Source: a virus. From it: a stretch of 20,908 nucleotides of DNA. The notes under the pieces were generated by a model that did not search any database, was not told where the DNA came from, and saw only the letters and a program-made list of their open reading frames with translations. This document shows, piece after piece, positions 8,264 to 16,511 of the stretch; the first letter of the stretch is position 1, and each line of letters starts with the position of its first letter. Position numbers and translations under genes: made by a program. Where the stretch lies: positions 1 to 20,908 of the IMG/VR virus record IMGVR_UViG_3300027733_000244; one strand, given 5' to 3'.

Positions 8264-10995
8264 ATAGATTTTCCAGCTAAATTAAAGACATTGGGCAATC
8301 TTATTCGATTTGTTTTTATATCTAAAGATGATGACGATCCTCCTGTAAAAAGTTTAAAATATGTATTTAATAATGAATTGTTTAACTGTTGATTTTCTTC
8401 TGTATTTAATAGTCTATTATAAAAAATCATATCAAAGTAGCTCATAGTTTCATCTATTGTCACACAATTACTTATTAATTTTAAAGTAGTATTTTCAATA
8501 AGAGATAACACATAACTATCAGAATATCCAACAAATGATAACATATTATAACTTATTATTAAATTATTATTTATATATATTGAATAAACAGTATTTGTTC
8601 TTTTTATATTTATTAACATTGGATAGTAATCCGTTGCGTTTAATAAGCTTTTAGATAATTGCATGAAGTTTACATTTTGAACGCCATAAACATTCCACCA
8701 CAAATTACTTCCCATGTCTTTATTATTATAACCTTTAGCAAATAAAGGGCTTGCAAGGAATTGAAAAACATTAGACTCTTTTCTATTTAAACGAGGGGTA
8801 AAAAATTCTGGAAAAGTAGTTATCATTATTTGATTAGGAATTATATTATTAACCACATCATTAGACCAATCCAATAATTTAAATTTAGACAGTTCATAAG
8901 CCGGTGGAACTATAGACTGAGCAGATATCGTTTTTGGTCTATAAGCCACAATCATATATAAATCAAATTGATTGCAATTTTTCTTTATCATTGTCGCGTT
9001 CGATTGATTAAATGTATAGTGAAGTTCTTGAGAAGCGTTTAAAGTAACTGATTTCAGCCCTGTACCAAAATAATTATTATTGAATATTCCAGCGGTAACA
9101 CTTCCCGCTAAAATTGCAGTGGTTGTGGTATCTTTCCAATTTAGAGCCACAGAATCTATAGCGGAGTTTTCAAATCTGAATACATAGTCAGAAGCTATAT
9201 TTCCAGATTTAATATAAAAATTAGATTTTATATTAGAAAAACCATTTACTATTTTACCCGCTATCGAAGTCGTACTAGTGATGGTTTTAAAAGCCATATA
9301 TCCATCGATTCTATTTGCTGCGGCTTGCGTATCTTCTGATCTAGCAGCGCCGTATATATCATTTTTGTTAAACCAAGTGCTATTAGAATTAGTATGTAAA
9401 AAAGCCCCCAATCTTTCAGCGTCTTCTCCGTAAGAAGAAGCCCGAGATTGTATTTTTCCAAAAGAATCAGATGATGTAGCTAAAGCTGAGTAAAAAGTCT
9501 TTCCATCTGAACCGATTGAAGCTGTTCCCCCTATTCCTTGCCCATAAACATCGTAACTTGTAGCTTTATTTACATTTGAATTGCCAAACAAAGGAAAAAC
9601 AAAAGCTTTTTGATTTCTATTTTTATCAATTCCAACAATTCTAAGTATATCTCCACCATTACCATAAAGCCAAGCGACACAAGCTTTAGTACCACCACCT
9701 CCAGCGGTTAAAATAGAATTAGTTTCTGAATAAATATTATAATTTAAATCTTTGTATTCTTGGTTAGCAACACTAGAAATTATATTAAAATTAAATACAG
9801 ATCCTCCATTTTTTGAATCTGAGCAAGTTGGATCTTTTGGATTAGAGTTGTAAGCCGCTGTGGTTTTTGTTATTATATCATTAAAATCCCAAATATTTGA
9901 ATTTAGAGTTATAGAGCCTTTTAAATCTCCACCTTTTCCGACGTATCCTAAAAGTTTAGTTGTATTAGATAAATAGATATTTATATTAGTACCGTAAGTC
10001 GCATCACCAGTAAAATTTTTCAACGTACCATTTAAATTTAAACAATATTTATCTTCATCATTTGCGGTAAAAGTGGTTAAAGCAGGTAAATAAACATTAA
10101 CTCCAGATATAAATCTAAAATCATCATTTCCTTTATTTGTTGAAACTATTTTTTCATATAAATTGTAATTAGTATAAATAGATTGAGGGGAAATATAAAC
10201 ATCAAGAGGTCTTACAGTAAAAACTAAATCCACTTTATTACTCATATTACCAGTTAACACTTCATTAGATAATTGAGTGTCTAATTGATTTATGCCTGTA
10301 GCGTAAACAGACTCTCCGGTTACTCCATCTACCCAAGTATACATTCTTGCATAATAAGATTGATTTAATACAAATGCGCTTCCATTATCATAAGTTTCTA
10401 TTTTTTTAAAAATGTCTTCATCTGCAAATCCATAATTTGTAGAAAATTTTGGTATAGAATTATTTTCAGCAACATTGAAAGTTTTTGAAACCTTTTTATC
10501 AGTAAAAGCTGTATCTATAGCTATATCTAAACCATAACCAGTAACAAAATAGTTATTTAAATATCCAGTTCCAGTTGGAGGTCTCCAATAAAAAGAGTAA
10601 CCTAATCCATTAATTGAATCATAATTTTTTAAAGCTCTAAAGCTTCTAACATGACCCCCTGTAGTATCAACTATTCTATGACCTGTTGCATATATCGTTA
10701 TATTACCACTAGGATCTACAGAACCATCTTCTGTAGATTCAGAGGATATTGTTATTGAAGATGTTTGATAGCCTGAAGTCCCAACGGAAGTTGGATTAAA
10801 AAATATATCAAAATAATCAGAATTTCCATTAGAAACAATCAATTGAGAATCAGATAGTAAAAAACTGCTATCATCGCTAACCATTCTATAAATAACTTCA
10901 GAATTACCGCTATTATAAACATAAACAGGATAACTAATTCCAAAACCAGTCATGCATTCACCAATAAATTTACCAGTAGAATTCGTATATGTCAT
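8260..10995 (-). CDS. Large modular adhesin-like tail protein (ASH-like, Gly-rich, LamG-like)
   Basis: 911 residues; I do not recognise it as one known protein. Visible parts: residues about 20-107 look like an ASPM/SPD-2/hydin-type Ig-like domain (FDIFFNPTSVG, then strands ending NITIYATGH); about 115-260 may be FN3-like (YSFYWRPPTGTG; SYYARMYTW); about 300-470 is a region with Gly-rich turns (GYVGKGGDLKGS, LTAGGGGTKACVAWLYGNGG) like receptor-binding fibre tips; about 675-882 looks like another LamG-type lectin domain, ending YFDMIFYNRLLNTEENQQLN. The last 30 residues are Ser/Arg-rich. No signal peptide or membrane segment. It overlaps both neighbours by ATGA, placing it firmly between the gpM-like and gpL-like tip genes. 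Likely a side spike or baseplate-associated adhesin; binding partner unknown. Confidence 0.5.
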   Translation of the reverse strand: MTYTNSTGKFIGECMTGFGISYPVYVYNSGNSEVIYRMVSDDSSFLLSDSQLIVSNGNSDYFDIFFNPTSVGTSGYQTSSITISSESTEDGSVDPSGNITIYATGHRIVDTTGGHVRSFRALKNYDSINGLGYSFYWRPPTGTGYLNNYFVTGYGLDIAIDTAFTDKKVSKTFNVAENNSIPKFSTNYGFADEDIFKKIETYDNGSAFVLNQSYYARMYTWVDGVTGESVYATGINQLDTQLSNEVLTGNMSNKVDLVFTVRPLDVYISPQSIYTNYNLYEKIVSTNKGNDDFRFISGVNVYLPALTTFTANDEDKYCLNLNGTLKNFTGDATYGTNINIYLSNTTKLLGYVGKGGDLKGSITLNSNIWDFNDIITKTTAAYNSNPKDPTCSDSKNGGSVFNFNIISSVANQEYKDLNYNIYSETNSILTAGGGGTKACVAWLYGNGGDILRIVGIDKNRNQKAFVFPLFGNSNVNKATSYDVYGQGIGGTASIGSDGKTFYSALATSSDSFGKIQSRASSYGEDAERLGAFLHTNSNSTWFNKNDIYGAARSEDTQAAANRIDGYMAFKTITSTTSIAGKIVNGFSNIKSNFYIKSGNIASDYVFRFENSAIDSVALNWKDTTTTAILAGSVTAGIFNNNYFGTGLKSVTLNASQELHYTFNQSNATMIKKNCNQFDLYMIVAYRPKTISAQSIVPPAYELSKFKLLDWSNDVVNNIIPNQIMITTFPEFFTPRLNRKESNVFQFLASPLFAKGYNNKDMGSNLWWNVYGVQNVNFMQLSKSLLNATDYYPMLINIKRTNTVYSIYINNNLIISYNMLSFVGYSDSYVLSLIENTTLKLISNCVTIDETMSYFDMIFYNRLLNTEENQQLNNSLLNTYFKLFTGGSSSSLDIKTNRIRLPNVFNLAGKSI

Positions 10996-12989
10996 AGTCG
11001 TAATAGCGTATTAAAAAAGACGTCAGAATCTGTTTTACCTTTAAACTCTAAAAACTTAGCGGATATCTCATGATTATTGTAGAATTTATATGTATGACTC
11101 CACTCTGGACAATAAACATCTATTGTTTTATTATAAGGCGCTGGTAAATCTATTTCAAAAATTTTAAAACCAGCTTTATTATCTAAAAACTTTAATAATG
11201 CTATAGCTTGTTTGTCAGATCTATTATGAAAAGCAAAATCAAAAGTTAAAACTGTTTTATTTATACCATTATTTTCAAAAGCTGGCGCAGTCATTTCGTA
11301 TTCATTTTTTAAAAACCTTGGAGATACAGGAATACTATAATCAATATCAGGTTTAAAATAGAATTTATTAGTAAATAAAGAATTCAATCCGGTTGGGCTA
11401 GTCGAATTGTTTAAAATAGTATTATTAATTCCAGTATACCAATAATAACCCTCTAGAGCATTATCTATATTTTTATAAAACACTACGTCGTCTTTAACAT
11501 ATGTTTTTTCTTGCTCATAATATCTAAGGACATCTTCACTTGTAACAAGAAACCCACGATAATCTAAACTAGAATCATAAACTGAAACACAATTTATATC
11601 AACCGTATTGAGATTGGATTCTTTAGATGAATAATTTAAGTTTTCAAAATATATTTTTGCATTATTTTTATATGGATAAAATAAATCCATATTTACATTT
11701 TGATAAGATTCTTGTATATTTAATGGAGCATATTCAAAAGTGTTTTGAAAAAACCCTATTAATGCTTTCGATTGTTTATCAGATAATCCATCATAATTCA
11801 AAGAAAAATTACTAGTTAAGTTGTTTATATTTGGAGTTACATTGGTATAATAACCATCTCCATATTGCATTTTTAAAGATTTAGTGGAAAAATTAGCAGA
11901 ACATCCATAAGTTTTTTTAAACAAAAGATCCGGATTCTTTGTCAAAAATTGAGAACCTGTTATGTTTATTGGAGAATAACGATAATCAGAAGCTGTAAAA
12001 TCTTGGACAGCCAAATACAAATTATCATCGTTAGTAAAATGTTTTTTAAATAAATATTTTTCTATTTGTAAAATTTGATCATCAGTGGGTGTTTTTGAAT
12101 ATCCTAAAATTTCGTAATAAGAAATGTTGCTTGCATCATAATTATATAATTGGCTTGTACCCACATTTCCATGACCATTGCCCGCTGTCCCTAATCTTAA
12201 ATTGTCCGCGTTAGCATGGAAATAATTTGCACTAACCGTATTTAATATTTGATAACCATTGTTTCTTATGCGTAAAGTGTTTGATGTGTTATTTTTAATT
12301 ATAGATACTATATTTTTATTATTTAATAATTTTGCCGCTGAAAATGCGGAATTTATTGTTGATGCAGATGGATAAACAGCTTCTACTGGCCCTCCAATAA
12401 ACTCTTCCGAACCATTAGGAACATTGCTGTTTAAAAGACCATTTGAATTATTTCCATAAACTCCTAAATAACCGCTAGATTTAATTGGATTAGAATCGTC
12501 AGTATTTATTATTGTAGAAAAATTAGAAAAATAACCATTAACCGTTTGAGATCCATTTCTTAAAGAATCAAACTCATAAACAATAAACCAACATCTGTCG
12601 TCTGATAAAAGCCCCGCAAAATCAATTGATGTATATAATTGATTGTAATCTTCGTTTTCATTAAACGCTTTAAATGATATAGCATTTTTTTGATTGTTAA
12701 AAGTTGGACGCGTTTCTTTCACGCTCGTAGAATCCAAATTAACTAAATACTGCAAAGAATGACCTGGAGCAGAATTTTTCCAAATATTTACTTTTCCAGA
12801 ACCGTCGAATTCAATATTATTTAAATTATCTAAATTAAACCAAGCAAACAATCCAGATAAATTAGTTGGATAAGCGGAGTTTCCTGTGTGATACTGAAAA
12901 TCAACTAAGTCATATTGATTATAAGAAGTTGATAAAGAAAAATCCTTTATACCAGAAACTGAAAATTGTGAATCTATAAATTTACTCAT
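10992..12989 (-). CDS. Tail tip protein: LamG-like lectin plus two gpM-like domains
   Basis: 665 residues. Residues about 45-317 look like a concanavalin-type LamG domain: an early AWFNLDNL strand, a central beta region and the typical end YYEILGYSKTPTDDQILQIE followed by KYLFKKH. Residues about 365-475 resemble lambda tail tip protein M (MQYGDGYYTNVTPNIN against a remembered RFGDGYSQRAPAGLN). A second gpM-like domain follows at about 555-650, including VYCPEWS and ISAKFLEF. The two share an internal repeat: SDKQSKALIGFFQN (403-416) and SDKQAIALLKFLDN (591-604). Between them, at about 490-520, lies a short Y-x3-D-x-V motif (KTYVKDDVVFYKN) of CBM5/12 type; another (TSYNQYDLVDF) is near residue 21. 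Its place ahead of gpL fits the lambda order H-M-L-K-I-J. The gpM assignment is a motif-level inference. Confidence 0.65.
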   Translation of the reverse strand: MSKFIDSQFSVSGIKDFSLSTSYNQYDLVDFQYHTGNSAYPTNLSGLFAWFNLDNLNNIEFDGSGKVNIWKNSAPGHSLQYLVNLDSTSVKETRPTFNNQKNAISFKAFNENEDYNQLYTSIDFAGLLSDDRCWFIVYEFDSLRNGSQTVNGYFSNFSTIINTDDSNPIKSSGYLGVYGNNSNGLLNSNVPNGSEEFIGGPVEAVYPSASTINSAFSAAKLLNNKNIVSIIKNNTSNTLRIRNNGYQILNTVSANYFHANADNLRLGTAGNGHGNVGTSQLYNYDASNISYYEILGYSKTPTDDQILQIEKYLFKKHFTNDDNLYLAVQDFTASDYRYSPINITGSQFLTKNPDLLFKKTYGCSANFSTKSLKMQYGDGYYTNVTPNINNLTSNFSLNYDGLSDKQSKALIGFFQNTFEYAPLNIQESYQNVNMDLFYPYKNNAKIYFENLNYSSKESNLNTVDINCVSVYDSSLDYRGFLVTSEDVLRYYEQEKTYVKDDVVFYKNIDNALEGYYWYTGINNTILNNSTSPTGLNSLFTNKFYFKPDIDYSIPVSPRFLKNEYEMTAPAFENNGINKTVLTFDFAFHNRSDKQAIALLKFLDNKAGFKIFEIDLPAPYNKTIDVYCPEWSHTYKFYNNHEISAKFLEFKGKTDSDVFFNTLLRL

Positions 12990-13792
12990 AATGTATTTCT
13001 TAATGGTGCTACACGTTGAGTTATAGCTAGATTACTTTGAACTATTCCATCAGAACTAGTATCAATTGATCTAGATTGAATCTTACCAGAAATAGTAAAA
13101 GTATTCAATAATGAATTAGTATAATTTTTTAGATACAATTCGCAATACGTGTCTTTTCCTTCTATTTCAGCAATATTATTTTGTTTTGCTACGTTCCCTT
13201 CCACTGAAACGCTTTTTAATCTGTTAGTTTTAGCAACTCTGAAAGGAGTTGTATATCCAACTTCAAAAAATGGAATTCTATCACATTGTTCAGAATAAGT
13301 ATATTTAAATATTTCATCAAAACCAAATACTTTACTTGCATCTATTATATAACTATAATTCGCATGAGCTATATTTGTTAATGGAGAGTTTCTTGATGTT
13401 GTGAATTCTTTTATATTTATTGTGCTATTTGTTGAATTTATTTTTCCATACCAATCGAAAGTCACATCCATTACAATAGAAGAAAAATCCGCAACTGCAA
13501 AAGACATGGATTTCAAATAACAGTTGTCTATAGAAATTCCACCAAACGAACAATTTATAGAGCTTTCTAAATTCGTAGTTGGAAATAAATAAGATGGAAC
13601 CGTTCCAGTTAAATAAAATTGAGAAGTTAAAGATCCTATAACTGTGTTTTCAGGAGCGTATCTTAATAAACTTCCATCAGATAAAAGAACTGGTGATATA
13701 TTTGATTGCAAAGAAACAGACACGGAATTAGAATAATAAACATCATTATTAATTCTAAAATCTATATTCTCATATTTTATGAATTTGCTCAT
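12986..13792 (-). CDS. Tail-tube-like structural protein B
   Basis: Predicted 268 residues starting MSKFIKYENI at base 13792. An in-frame ATG 18 codons upstream (13846) exists, but it would overlap the fibre gene and its extra residues (Cys/His/Tyr-rich) look like read-through of the other frame. The 13792 start makes a tidy TAATG junction and gives the same MSKFI opening as the next gene. The protein is beta-rich and appears to be a distant paralogue of the 304-residue protein: KYEN start, INCSFGGISIDN then LKSMSFAVADF and FDWYG (79-116), and NTFTISGKIQS (230-240). It probably forms a ring or tube layer near the tail tip. It ends in an ATGA overlap with the following tip gene. No family assigned with certainty. 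Confidence 0.5.
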   Translation of the reverse strand: MSKFIKYENIDFRINNDVYYSNSVSVSLQSNISPVLLSDGSLLRYAPENTVIGSLTSQFYLTGTVPSYLFPTTNLESSINCSFGGISIDNCYLKSMSFAVADFSSIVMDVTFDWYGKINSTNSTINIKEFTTSRNSPLTNIAHANYSYIIDASKVFGFDEIFKYTYSEQCDRIPFFEVGYTTPFRVAKTNRLKSVSVEGNVAKQNNIAEIEGKDTYCELYLKNYTNSLLNTFTISGKIQSRSIDTSSDGIVQSNLAITQRVAPLRNTL

Positions 13793-15591
13793 TAGACGAC
13801 AGTGTATGCAATTGTAGAAATGACTGTAAAATCGACATCGCCCCAAGTACTTTTTGTTCCATCTGTTTCACAAATTCTATACTGCAACATCTGGCCTGAA
13901 GTGAAAGAAGTTGTTCCATTAAAATTAGTTTTTAACTTATTGTATACTATATTTGTAAACAAAGGGTTAAAAATTGAATAACCAATAATACCACTTACTG
14001 GTAATGATGCTGGATTACTAGGAGGGCTTACAAAAAAACCTGATATAAATCCATTTGGAGTTATAGGATTATAAAGAGGATTAACTGCTGATATTTCAAA
14101 TCTATACTCAGAATTATTAGCTGACGTATCTGACGTTACAATTGATATCTTTTCTACAGTTCCCGCGTATTGAGTTATGCTAAATGGAGCGGCAAAATCA
14201 TTATGACCAGATGGATTTGAAGCAGAACTATTAATCAAAGGATTAAAATATATATGACTTCCAGTTACTCTAGTTGAATATATTTGAACAAACTTACCTT
14301 TACAATAACTATCACTAGAAGTATAACTGCCATCAATATCTAAACTTCCTGCTGTGCTTAATTTAGCAACAACATCAGGAGATGCGCCAGCATAACCATT
14401 TTTTATAAATACAAAACAATCATTTAATCCTGGAAAAACGGTGTCATTATATAAATTTCCAATCGACCACTTATCTGTACTTGGTGAGCCGTCGTAACGA
14501 GAAAAAGTTACAAAACTATTTCTTGGTCCTGTGTCTCCACCTCCAAAAGCTTTATTAGTTGCGACTACTATCTGAGCGTATCCTTGTGTGTTTGTATTTT
14601 GAAAATATGCTGGAGTATACTGTGCTGTACCAGTCGCTCTAACGTCTAATTTATATGATGGACCAGTTGTTCCAGCACCAATAAAACCATTACTTCCAAC
14701 AACTAAATTATCTTCATTTAATGTTGAAACTGGACCCATGAATGCATGATTAGATTCTGATCCAAAATAGTAAGTTGCTGTTGAATTTTTATAACTACTA
14801 ACGCATCTGCTAACATTCGTTTGAAATCTCGACACTTCTCCAGCAGTACCGCTTACATGCAGCGTATAAGCTGGAATCGCATGACCAATACCCACTTTAG
14901 GAACGGTCAAGCTGTTGTCCACGTAAACAGCATTGTAACCTACATTAATATCGCCAATATTATTATAATTTAAAAATAAAGTTTCATCAGTAGCGCTAGT
15001 TTTTATTTCTCCAGTATATGGATCAAAAAGTATAGCATTGCCTGAATTTTGAAACTGAATTGATGCGCCACTTACTAAAAATTTATTACTTAAAACTCCA
15101 GTAGAATCGGTAATACCAAAATTACCACTTTGATCTACTACAAATAAATTAGTAAACGTTGATCCACTATTAATAGAAGATTCAAGATATAATTTAGTAT
15201 CATTAGGTTTTTTGCTAAATTCATAGTAAACATTTGGATCAGATAAGGAAAAAGCTATTTTTCTTCCTGAATTTAAGGTACTTAATCTAATTTGACCAGA
15301 ACCATTTGTAGCTGTTAAATTATCTACCACATCTAATGAAACAAATGGAGTTCTATCATTAATGCCGACAAAACCATACGCACCGCTTATTGATAAACCA
15401 TAATTTTCAGTATTTTCAAATATTGTAAACCCTTGAGCCGTTTGTGCGTATAAACCCGTGAAAGCTTTTGAAAGCTCTTCGGTGGTTATCTTATTGTTGT
15501 TTGCGGATGTCGAATCTGATATAAAAAATATATCACTTGAAACAACGCTTGAGCCTAGTTTTGCTGGAAATGAAGCTAATGGTGTACTCAT
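13792..15591 (-). CDS. Tail fibre or spike protein with VGIG/LDV repeats
   Basis: A 599-residue fibre-like protein. The N-terminal 45 residues (FFISDSTSANNNKITTEEL) resemble the short anchor domains that begin many phage fibres. Three loose repeats of the type [VI]G-x5-P-x3-L-[DH]-V lie near residues 75-88, 233-245 and 304-316; the last two read VGIGHAIPAYTLHV and IGAGTTGPSYKLDV. This is the style of trimeric beta-helical fibre shafts that often precede an S74 peptidase chaperone, but no such chaperone is visible here: the C-terminal 190 residues are a different, Ser/Asn/Pro-rich beta region ending YTVV. It sits between two tube-like genes, an unusual place for a fibre gene. The stop codon TAA shares its last base with the next ATG. 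A capsid or tail decoration role is an alternative. Confidence 0.65.
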   Translation of the reverse strand: MSTPLASFPAKLGSSVVSSDIFFISDSTSANNNKITTEELSKAFTGLYAQTAQGFTIFENTENYGLSISGAYGFVGINDRTPFVSLDVVDNLTATNGSGQIRLSTLNSGRKIAFSLSDPNVYYEFSKKPNDTKLYLESSINSGSTFTNLFVVDQSGNFGITDSTGVLSNKFLVSGASIQFQNSGNAILFDPYTGEIKTSATDETLFLNYNNIGDINVGYNAVYVDNSLTVPKVGIGHAIPAYTLHVSGTAGEVSRFQTNVSRCVSSYKNSTATYYFGSESNHAFMGPVSTLNEDNLVVGSNGFIGAGTTGPSYKLDVRATGTAQYTPAYFQNTNTQGYAQIVVATNKAFGGGDTGPRNSFVTFSRYDGSPSTDKWSIGNLYNDTVFPGLNDCFVFIKNGYAGASPDVVAKLSTAGSLDIDGSYTSSDSYCKGKFVQIYSTRVTGSHIYFNPLINSSASNPSGHNDFAAPFSITQYAGTVEKISIVTSDTSANNSEYRFEISAVNPLYNPITPNGFISGFFVSPPSNPASLPVSGIIGYSIFNPLFTNIVYNKLKTNFNGTTSFTSGQMLQYRICETDGTKSTWGDVDFTVISTIAYTVV

Positions 15592-15592
15592 A

Positions 15593-16507
15593 TTAACTAT
15601 TTAAATAACCTTTATAATTAAGTTTTACACTCAAAATATCATCTGCTGATGAATTAAATTCTTGCGATATCATTTTAACGTTAGAAAAACTCTGATTAAA
15701 TATCGTAACTCCGTTAGTTGCATTAAAAGCTTCTAAATCAGCGGCCACTAAAGCAGTCGTTTCAAATACTTTTCCTTTTATAGTTATACTAAAACTTGTG
15801 TCTATATCATTAGTTAATATATTATATAATGATTTACTTTGATAATCGTCCACCTCTAATCCAAAACTTGCATTTATTTCTATTGGAGTGTTTAATAACA
15901 CTTCGCTTGGAATATAGTTTGGAATTGGCGCTACTGGACCTGTCGGACCAGAAAAAGAAATTCCACTTTGATTTAATGTGTATATTGGCTGTTTCGGACA
16001 ATTAATAGAATAGTCAAAGCTAGTCACTCTATTTGAAGAAGATCCACTACAAGTTAATGTAATGTCTTTGACTTGTGGAACAAATAATTCTGGCGGTTTA
16101 AAATTACCTGACGCATCATAACTTGGACCCAAATCTCCATAAACAATTATATCTGCTGTTGTTGAAGGTATTTCACCAACAGAACATGATAAAGAAAAAG
16201 AATTTAAATAACCAGATAAAAAACCTAATTTTTTTCCATTATAATTTATACTCCCTTTGAAGGATTTTGCAGTTTTATTGACGTTTTCACCAGTAAAAGG
16301 CAAAAAAGGATCATTATATAACAAATATTTATTAATAGAAAAATTTGCAATCGGCACTTCAGCAATTATTTGTTTATTATATCCGACACCTATTGTTTTA
16401 ATTGGCGCGTAATTAATATTATAACTTCCATTAACTGATGTTATTCCAGAAATAGTGGTATTATTCAAATAAAATATATTTTCGTAATTAAGTAATGCGC
16501 TTTTCAT
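15593..16507 (-). CDS. Tail-tube-like structural protein A
   Basis: A 304-residue, beta-rich protein with no signal peptide or membrane segment. I recognise no named family with certainty. The N-terminal half (about 7-128) and C-terminal half (about 160-300) both look like beta-sandwich domains, as in tail tube and distal tail proteins. Its NYEN start, the block around 83-125 (FKGSINYNGKKLGF, then LNSFSLSCSV, then an acidic, aromatic strand end) and the FSITIKGKVFE segment (239-249) all have counterparts in the 268-residue protein two genes downstream, suggesting paralogy. A GPTGPV stretch sits at about 187-192. The gene starts 4 bases after the tape measure stop and ends 1 base before the next start. 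It could be a tube terminator, a distal tail (Dit-like) ring or a second tube protein. Structural role likely; exact role unknown. Confidence 0.5.
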   Translation of the reverse strand: MKSALLNYENIFYLNNTTISGITSVNGSYNINYAPIKTIGVGYNKQIIAEVPIANFSINKYLLYNDPFLPFTGENVNKTAKSFKGSINYNGKKLGFLSGYLNSFSLSCSVGEIPSTTADIIVYGDLGPSYDASGNFKPPELFVPQVKDITLTCSGSSSNRVTSFDYSINCPKQPIYTLNQSGISFSGPTGPVAPIPNYIPSEVLLNTPIEINASFGLEVDDYQSKSLYNILTNDIDTSFSITIKGKVFETTALVAADLEAFNATNGVTIFNQSFSNVKMISQEFNSSADDILSVKLNYKGYLNS

Positions 16508-16511
16508 ATTA

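Noticed and set aside
9261-9461. Minus-strand open frames in other registers at 9261-9461, 16595-16783 and 20468-20695
   Set aside because: All sit inside long tail genes, and their products are low-complexity or have no tail-like features. They are frame shadows.
13793-13846. Longer N-terminus for tube-like protein B starting at base 13846
   Set aside because: It would overlap the fibre gene by 55 bases and adds Cys/His/Tyr-rich residues. The ATG at 13792 forms a TAATG junction and aligns with the paralogue's start.
13792-15591. S74 intramolecular chaperone at the end of the fibre protein
   Set aside because: The VGIG/LDV repeats suggested one, but the C-terminal 190 residues show no S74-like catalytic Ser-Lys arrangement that I can recognise.
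2839-16507. Contractile (myovirus) tail interpretation
   Set aside because: No sheath, baseplate wedge or gp25/gp27-like genes are visible, and the L-K-I-J cluster is characteristic of long flexible lambda-like tails.
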